Positions 59,501 to 64,000 of a stretch of 64,000 bases of DNA are shown one piece after another. The position numbers and the translations under genes are program-made. The stretch's first letter is position 1. Each line of letters opens with the position of its first letter. The notes beneath the pieces are model-generated. The model was not told where the DNA came from and made no database searches. It saw only the letters and a program-made list of their open reading frames with translations. The DNA is from Culex pipiens pallens (lineage: Eukaryota; Arthropoda; Insecta; Diptera; Culicidae): NCBI RefSeq assembly GCF_016801865.2, contig NC_068938.1:188490850-188554849 (forward strand), given 5' to 3'.

Positions 59501-60403
59501 GTCTTCCTGGCTCGGAACAACCAGCTGAAGAAGGCCAGTCGAGCGCTCACCTGGCTGCGAGGTTGTCCGATCCAGGCGAAGCGCGAACTCCAACAGCTGG
59601 TCGATCGGTCCAAGACGGAGTCCGAAGAATCGGCGAATCAGAGCCTGTGGCAGACCCTGACGAAGGTGTCCCTCATAAAGCCGCTGATCATCATCAACGG
59701 GTTCCACATACTGCAGATCCTTTCCGGAACATACCTCGTTGTGTTCTACGCGGTAGACATCATCTCCGACATGGGCGGAAGTGACATCAACTCGCTGCAA
59801 GCGGCCGTCCTGACAGCTGCCGTTCGACTTGCGTTCACCTTCCTGTACTGCTTCCTCCTACTCATGATGCCTCGTCGAATGATGGTCATTGGCAGTGGCA
59901 TCGGGTCCGGAATTAGCTGTCTGGCAATCGCCATCTTTATGTACATCCGTCTAGATTCCGTGAAAACCCCAATGGACACGTACATATCCGCCGTCTTCAT
60001 CCTCATTTACATTGGAACCAACACCGGCTTCATGACCATGCCCGGAATCATGATCGGCGAGCTGCTCCCAGCCAAAATCCGCGGTCGCATCGCCGGAAAC
60101 CTCTTCACCATCTTCAACCTGCTACTGTTCGGCGTCGCCAAGGGATTCCTGTACGCGAAGCAGATCTTCAAAACGCAAGGCCTCTTTCTCATCTTCGGAA
60201 TCGCCTCGTTCGGGGCTTCGCTGCTGCTGTACCTGATGCTGCCGGAGACGAAAGGCCGAACGCTGCACGACATCGAGGACTACTTCCAGCGGCCCAACTG
60301 GCTGTGGATCACCCGGAAGCGGACGGCCGAAGAGGAGCGACGGCCGAAAGGATCGGCGGAAGCGGAAGAGGGCGTACCGTTGAAGGCCGTCGTGAGGACG
60401 TAA
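47565..60403 (+). CDS. MFS sugar transporter, Tret1-like (facilitated trehalose/hexose type)
   Basis: A predicted 12-helix plasma-membrane sugar carrier. Exons: first coding part to 47675 (donor CAG/GTGAGT), then 52185-52320, 56311-56519 and 59309-60403 (stop TAA). The joins are in frame. From the first available ATG (47565) the product is 516 residues, the family's usual size. The frame stays open upstream to about 47316 without an ATG, and a good acceptor (CCACCAG at 47389-47395) suggests a further 5' exon may extend the cytosolic N-terminus. Family marks are DHWGRKPA in the loop after helix 2, GRVVAGISVGL, EIAEPRLRG, PETPVFL, GELLPAKIRGRIAG and PETKGRTLHDIEDYF at the end of helix 12. Substrate cannot be read from sequence. 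Introns of 4.5, 4.0 and 2.8 kb are full of repeats, unlike the compact introns of the SOAT genes. Confidence 0.92.
47894..49389. mobile_element. Palindromic Tc1/mariner-like foldback element in intron 1 of the transporter
   Basis: The ends TACAGTATGTAAAAAAA and TTTTTTTACATACTGTA are inverted, with TA at both extremes and a GTATTTACACCCCTTG-type continuation typical of Tc1-like termini. The arms (about 47894-48599 and 48687-49389) are almost identical reverse complements over some 700 bp, with a loop of about 90 bp. Open frames on each arm (for example 49151-49462 -) mirror one another and lack transposase motifs. Confidence 0.9.
49659..49828. mobile_element. 170-bp MITE with two poly-C tracts
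   Basis: GGGACCATCCATAAACCACG is mirrored by CGTGGTTTATGGATGGTCCC, with continued matching through TGGACACTTT. Poly-C tracts lie near 49705-49722 and 49784-49798, and an inner CATACAAAAAA/TTTTTTGTATG pair forms the loop stem. Confidence 0.88.
50460..51110. repeat. Dispersed repeat family A (copy 3)
   Basis: Same orientation as 17650-18650: GGCTGAAACTTTTTTGGTGC, GATCGATTTGATGTCTTCGG and AAAGTGCACCGTTTTCAAG in the same order. It lies in intron 1 of the transporter. Confidence 0.7.
51130..51370. repeat. Right-end fragment of the 44428-45404 element family
   Basis: CCAAGATGGCG near 51150, then TTCGGATAATCGAGTCTGGA CTGTA at its end, as in the right part of 44428-45404. The left end is missing. 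Confidence 0.6.
51460..51655. mobile_element. Relative of the short MITE at 42028-42245
   Basis: GTAATATTACATCTGGGAAG, GAGGTAAAATTACATCTTA and a TTTTTTACTGTGTA end reproduce the blocks of 42028-42245 in opposite orientation. Confidence 0.65.
52321..53530. other. Transporter intron 2, proximal part
   Basis: No gene is recognised. A GC-moderate segment at 53030-53480 contains a (CAG/CAA)n run near 53250-53277 and short antisense-overlapping frames without domains. Confidence 0.4.
53531..54306 (+). repeat. Heptamer satellite array (AAAAACT)n with an (AAAACTT)n block
   Basis: About 110 tandem copies of a 7-bp unit. Units from about 53535 to 54092 are AAAAACT; about 54092-54248 is a homogeneous block of roughly 22 AAAACTT units; AAAAACT and a few AAACACT units then close the array. 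Single 6-bp and 8-bp slippage variants occur near 53745 and 53797. It lies in intron 2 of the transporter. Confidence 0.97.
54310..55260. other. Non-coding intron sequence
   Basis: 54430-54715 contains repeated GCAG/CTGCG words (CTCGCAGGATCGCAGATGCA; ATACTCGCAGGAAAGTCTGC) suggesting a decayed element, but no clear ends. The rest is AT-rich with diverged family A pieces. No gene is seen. Confidence 0.4.
55266..55706. mobile_element. TIR element with repeated CTACGCATAATTGTCC words
   Basis: CTGCCGTTCTACGCATAATT near 55270 is mirrored by ATTATGCGTAGAACGACAGT ending about 55703. The terminal word recurs internally at 55438-55455 and, inverted, at 55600-55618. A related terminus (CATAAATGTCCCATATGC) occurs in the element near 10843-11100. 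Confidence 0.7.
56520..59308. other. Transporter intron 3, partly GC-rich
   Basis: The part 56520-58000 is GC-richer than usual intron DNA here and has open frames on both strands (for example 57023-57427 -), none with a recognisable domain. An alternative first exon or enhancer is possible but unsupported. 58200-59300 has no gene or clear repeat. Confidence 0.35.
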
Positions 60404-61103
60404 GGTAAATTGTATGATAGATTGTACAGTACATGTAGAACTCTCTAAGTAAAATGTAATTTAAAGTAGATTAAAATTGTTTTATAGGAATAAGTTCAAT
60501 GTATAATTTGTAGAATTACTCAAAAACCATACAATGTTGTAATTTGCCATACAAAAGCGTTTTGAAAATATTCGAAAATCTGTTTCTTGAGAAGGAATTG
60601 AAGGATTGATCAGAATCTTTTCTTTATAAGTTTTCTTTTGACTAACTTAGACTCTTTTTAAAATATTTTTAAGGCTGGTAAAAATTTTATTTAAAGTTTT
60701 TTTATCCCCCCCCACAAAAAAAAACCAGGGAGCAAAACAAATATTAAAAAAAAAACTTCAAATGTTAAAATGTTAGGAGTATTTAAATTGTTATATATTT
60801 TTATTTTCGTTCGTCGGCGCGTCGTTCGAGGCTGGTTTGCCGCGTGACTTTTTAGGGAGTACGCGCAATATCAAACGTCGTAAAATTTAAATGGGTTTCC
60901 ACAACATTAAGGATTTTGGTAAAATTTTCACAAAACCTAAATTTTGAAAAATACACATCTTTTCTAGTTTTGAATATGGATATCAAATGACGCAAGTATA
61001 CAATGAATTTTGCTAACATTAGAGTATGTGTAAGAAAACTCAAGTTTTCACAAAATAAATACTCATTGAAAAATATGTGATTGACTCTCAAAGTTTCACG
61101 GCC
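60404..61103. other. 3' flank of the transporter gene
   Basis: It contains the 3' UTR (only a weak AATAAG-type signal near 60490) and AT-rich non-coding DNA up to the LINE's poly(A) end. Confidence 0.4.
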
Positions 61104-61112
61104 TTCTTTATT

Positions 61113-62693
61113 TTTTTTTTACATTAAATATGTCTTTATTGAACTTTCTTATATTATTACATTTAATTTACATTCTAAGTGGTATGGCTAAATGCTCTTC
61201 ATCTTTATTGTATTTTTCGTTTTATTATTAACTGTTCACATTCATTTATTTGCTTCAAATTGTTTTACATTTTTGCATTAAATCGAATACATTTGGGTAA
61301 AAAAGAAAAAAATCACTTTAACAACTAATCCTAACTTAAAACTAAAAAATGTAAATTCATTGAAATATTCAAAATCATTAGAACGAGTAAACTACGAAAT
61401 GTATTTTAAGATAAATCCTCCAAGCGTTCTTACTTGTTCCGCACGAGTTTTGCAACCACGCAATGTTGTTGTCATCTCGATGAAAATGTTCAGAAGTTCT
61501 TGTGGTGAAAACAGGTCACTACTGCCTTCATCCGTTGATGCTGGTTGGTTTTCCCTCGGTTGCTGGCTGAAGCCAGGGGGTGTTGTATTCTCTGCAACTT
61601 TTTGCCGCTGATACAACGGCAATGGCTGCAGATTTGGAACCACTCGAACAGATCCCGCTCCAGGTGACGCCAAAACAGGAAAATCCACGTCCGTGAAAGT
61701 TGGTGGTGTTTTGCGACGATTTGGTTGGTGCCTCGTCGTCGCTTGCTGCCGAATTTTCACAAACTCAGCTCGTTTTGGGCAGCTTCGATTCTTGGTAGAA
61801 TGGTCGCCGCCGCAATTGAAGCATTTCGCTTCGATGTTCTCGTTGATTGTTTCGCAAGCTTGAGTTTTGTGCTCACCTCCGCAGGTTGCACAACGGCTCT
61901 TGATGAAACAGTTCCTTCCACCATGTCCAAACTGCAAACAGTTCGAACACTGCGTCACGTCACGGTGCACTGGACGATAACGTTCCCAAGTCACGATGAT
62001 GTTGAAAATTGCCCGAACTGCTTTCAGCTCAGACGGCGTAGTCGATCCTTTCTCGAGATGAACCAGGTACAGTTGATCACGATACTTGATGTCCTTGTTG
62101 TGTCTCGTCATCTTGAAGACTTCGATCACGTTCAACTTAAGAGTTTTGAGCTCTTCTTTCAGCACACTTACATCCATGTCGTACAGGCCTCGGAGGACCT
62201 GTTTCATGGGGCGTTTACCTGGATCGTCATGGCTGTAGTATTCAATCTTGGTGTTGTTCAGGAAATCCCGAACGTAGTTGTAATCCTTTCTGGTAGGTAG
62301 CAGAATTTTGAGTCCATCAGCACACAAGCGAATGGAAGCTCGTAAAGCACCAGATTTGATAAACCCGGTCAGCCACTTTCACACCGAATCCGATGACGAT
62401 GTTTTCACAAAAATGGGGGGCAACTTTTCCCGTCGTTCAAATTCTTCCATCTCGCTCACGTCCACAGGGAGGGTAGCGAACTGGTTTCCAGACGAATTTT
62501 GAGCGTCCTTGCTTAAACTGCCTGGCTTTGCAGGTAGCGCTTCGGCGTTCTTTAGCTTCTTCAAATCTGCCGATCCTGCAGGTGAGGACCGCCTCTTTTT
62601 CTTGCCGTGAGGCATTTTTGCACTTTTTAAGCACTTGTTTGGTGTTGGAGGGACGCACGTCTGACTCGCTGCTCTGCTGATCGCAGACTAGCT
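61113..62693 (-). mobile_element. Gag-only jockey-type non-LTR retrotransposon
   Basis: On the minus strand it has a short 5' leader, ORF1 (62615-61392), a 3' UTR of about 280 bp, AATAAA (61131-61136 on the + strand as TTTATT) and a poly(A) tail (T-run at 61111-61120). The 9-bp word TTCTTTATT occurs at both edges (61104-61112 and 62694-62702), a candidate target duplication overlapping the T-run. There is no endonuclease or reverse transcriptase ORF2 between ORF1 and the tail, so the copy is a non-autonomous half-LINE. Confidence 0.8.
61392..62615 (-). pseudogene. Jockey-type ORF1 (gag-like nucleic-acid-binding protein), one nonsense codon
   Basis: The first part begins MPHGKKKRRSS with a basic N-terminus and runs to a TGA at 62379-62381. 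The same frame then stays open from there to the stop at 61392, so a single in-frame TGA splits an otherwise intact 408-codon frame. The downstream part has a conserved region (about 62330-62000), then three zinc knuckles, CSNCLQFGHGGRNC, CATCGGEHKTQAC and CFNCGGDHSTKNRSC, an arrangement typical of jockey-clade ORF1 proteins, which coat the retrotransposon RNA. The tail is proline-rich. It lacks the partner ORF2. It is a decayed but recent-looking insertion. Confidence 0.88.
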
Positions 62694-62704
62694 TTCTTTA
62701 TTAA

Positions 62705-62960
62705 AATTAGGCTGTTGCAAATATTTTTCAAAATTTATTTCTCCCCCTTGAAAAATTAGTCCGTAAAATCAGGGGGCAAAAAAATATATCTTCAAACAAT
62801 TGAAAATAATTAATAATGGAAATCGAAGTTGAATAAACTGAAAACAATCTGAAATGCAAATTTCTGTATTGATAATCATATTTAGTATATTTGGGCTCGT
62901 TTTAAAACATTTTGAAATTTTTATGAAATGTACAGCATTGTTAAAACTTTTTTTTTGTCG
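62705..62960. repeat. Dispersed repeat family B (copy 4)
   Basis: AGGCTGTTGCAAATATTTTTCA and later ATCATATTTAGTATATTTGG match the order of blocks at 8815-9000. It directly abuts the LINE's 5' end, so the LINE probably inserted at its edge. Confidence 0.6.
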
Positions 62961-63237
62961 CAATTTTTTTTCATCTATTTTTTTCAATTTGTGTTTTTAT
63001 TAGAATTTAGAAGTTCTGTTCCAGGATGGCACATTTGCAATTCAGAGATTTAGAGAACCTTTCAACTGAGATCAATTCATAAGCCTTTGCAGGGAGGGTA
63101 CATATTTCTACGTTTAGATTTTGCTAGCTGGGTGCTCTTTCAGGAAAAATAAATTTTGAGAAAAAACTGTAGACTGTCATCAATTTATTTTCAAAAATTT
63201 TACATTTTGTCACAGAATTAGCAACTTTTTATTTGAA

Positions 63238-63320
63238 TGTATGAAAAAAGGTCGAAAGACATAAGGTCGAATAGGCAGAAGACTGAAAGCCAAAAGGTCG
63301 AATGGACAAAAGGTTTAATT
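63238..63320 (+). repeat. Degenerate tandem AAAAGGTCGAA repeat
   Basis: The words AAAAAGGTCGAAAGACA, TAAGGTCGAATAGGCA, AAAAGGTCGAATGGACA and AAAAGGTTTAA follow one another at short spacing. Confidence 0.65.
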
Positions 63321-63517
63321 TTTTTTTGTCGAAAGTTTTTTTTATATTTTTTTCAAAACAATATATTTTACAATGAGCCGAAATGCATAAATATTGAAAA
63401 TAAAAAAGACATGAAAAGGTGTTTTGAACGGTTTTCAGTCAATTTTACTGATATTTTAATAAATATCAAGAGTTTTTAAAATCCCTTGTATTTTAGGAGA
63501 CCTTTTCAAAACGGTGT

Positions 63518-63590
63518 AGGTCACCTTAACGGCCCGATCGGAGAACTTTTTTTCGGTTTAGGCTCTTCTCAAATGGAATTGCTGTATTTA
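63518..63590. repeat. Solitary terminus of the 41881-42899 element family
   Basis: GCCCGATCGGAGAACTTTTT continues to CTCAAATGGAATTGCTGTA, as in the right end at 42848-42899. The remaining element is missing or too diverged to see. Confidence 0.65.
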
Positions 63591-64000
63591 TATTTTAAAG
63601 CCATATTTTTCAAACAAACGATACAACCTTCATGATTAAAAATAAAAAAATAAAACTTGCAACTGCTTATGTTTGAAAGAATGGGAAAAGTCACTAAAAT
63701 ATTCCAACCATCAAGAGCAGCTTGTTTTTTAAATGATGATTAAACTCACAAAATATTTTAGGACTACAAGCGAGAATAATTTTGTTTTGAAGAATAAAAT
63801 AAAATCACAAAATAATTTAGAAGTTCGACTATTTTAAAGACAAGCTTTAAATTTTAAGAAACAGAAAAACTCACAAAAATTTTGCGACATCCAAAAATAG
63901 TTTGTTATTAAAAATAGAAAAAATAACTAACAAAATATCTTAGAATTTTCACTTTTTCGACCTGTACTGTGTACTCCAGCGCAGCACAGCCACGAAAATT

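Noticed and set aside
61725..62300. 191-codon plus-strand frame
   Set aside because: Antisense of the LINE ORF1, which carries three zinc knuckles on the minus strand.

Overview
The window looks like nuclear DNA of a culicine mosquito, most likely a Culex species. The case rests on the AT-rich, very repeat-dense non-coding sequence, the GC-richer exons, the 53-63 bp introns with GT..AG ends, tRNA-derived SINEs, a jockey-clade LINE fragment, and many hAT and Tc1/mariner-type non-autonomous elements. The assignment is by inference; no species-diagnostic gene is present. Nothing bacterial, viral or CRISPR-like is seen.

Four protein-coding genes are supported. (1) 25571-29217 (+): the 3' part of a basic helix-loop-helix transcription-factor gene with a long Ser/Thr/Tyr/Asn-rich tail; its 5' exon(s) are not identified. 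(2) and (3) 32519-34943 and 38148-39697 (both -): two tandem sterol O-acyltransferase (ACAT/SOAT, MBOAT family) genes, each with the FYxDWWN motif and the catalytic-type histidine. They are separated by a hAT element with perfect 8-bp target-site duplications. (4) about 47565-60403 (+): an MFS sugar transporter of the Tret1-like type in four exons. Its first intron contains a 1.5 kb near-perfect palindrome and its second a roughly 775 bp heptamer satellite.

The remaining sequence is mostly mobile-element debris. From 1 to 25 kb there is a 1.36 kb foldback element (425-1787), a SINE (3362-3575), a hAT element with 8-bp TSDs (3772-5034), several TIR elements and a nested pair of hAT-like elements (21310-23830). 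From 30.2 to 32.3 kb lies a cluster of four short palindromic MITEs followed by a MITE carrying a 164-bp tandem repeat. From 40.4 to 45.4 kb there is a dimeric two-tRNA SINE and nested TA-flanked elements. At 61.1-62.7 kb is a gag-only, nonsense-mutated jockey-type LINE with a poly(A) tail and candidate TSD. Islands of higher GC without a recognisable gene lie at about 2.29-3.36, 13.74-15.41, 18.94-20.62, 43.09-44.13 and 56.5-58.2 kb.

The SOAT pair would act in sterol esterification in the endoplasmic reticulum, and the transporter in sugar movement across the plasma membrane. I see no evidence that the four genes form one pathway or a new system. The most interesting points are a MITE that supplies the polypyrimidine tract of a SOAT splice site, the intronic palindrome (a potential long dsRNA source), the gag-only LINE, and the two-headed SINE.
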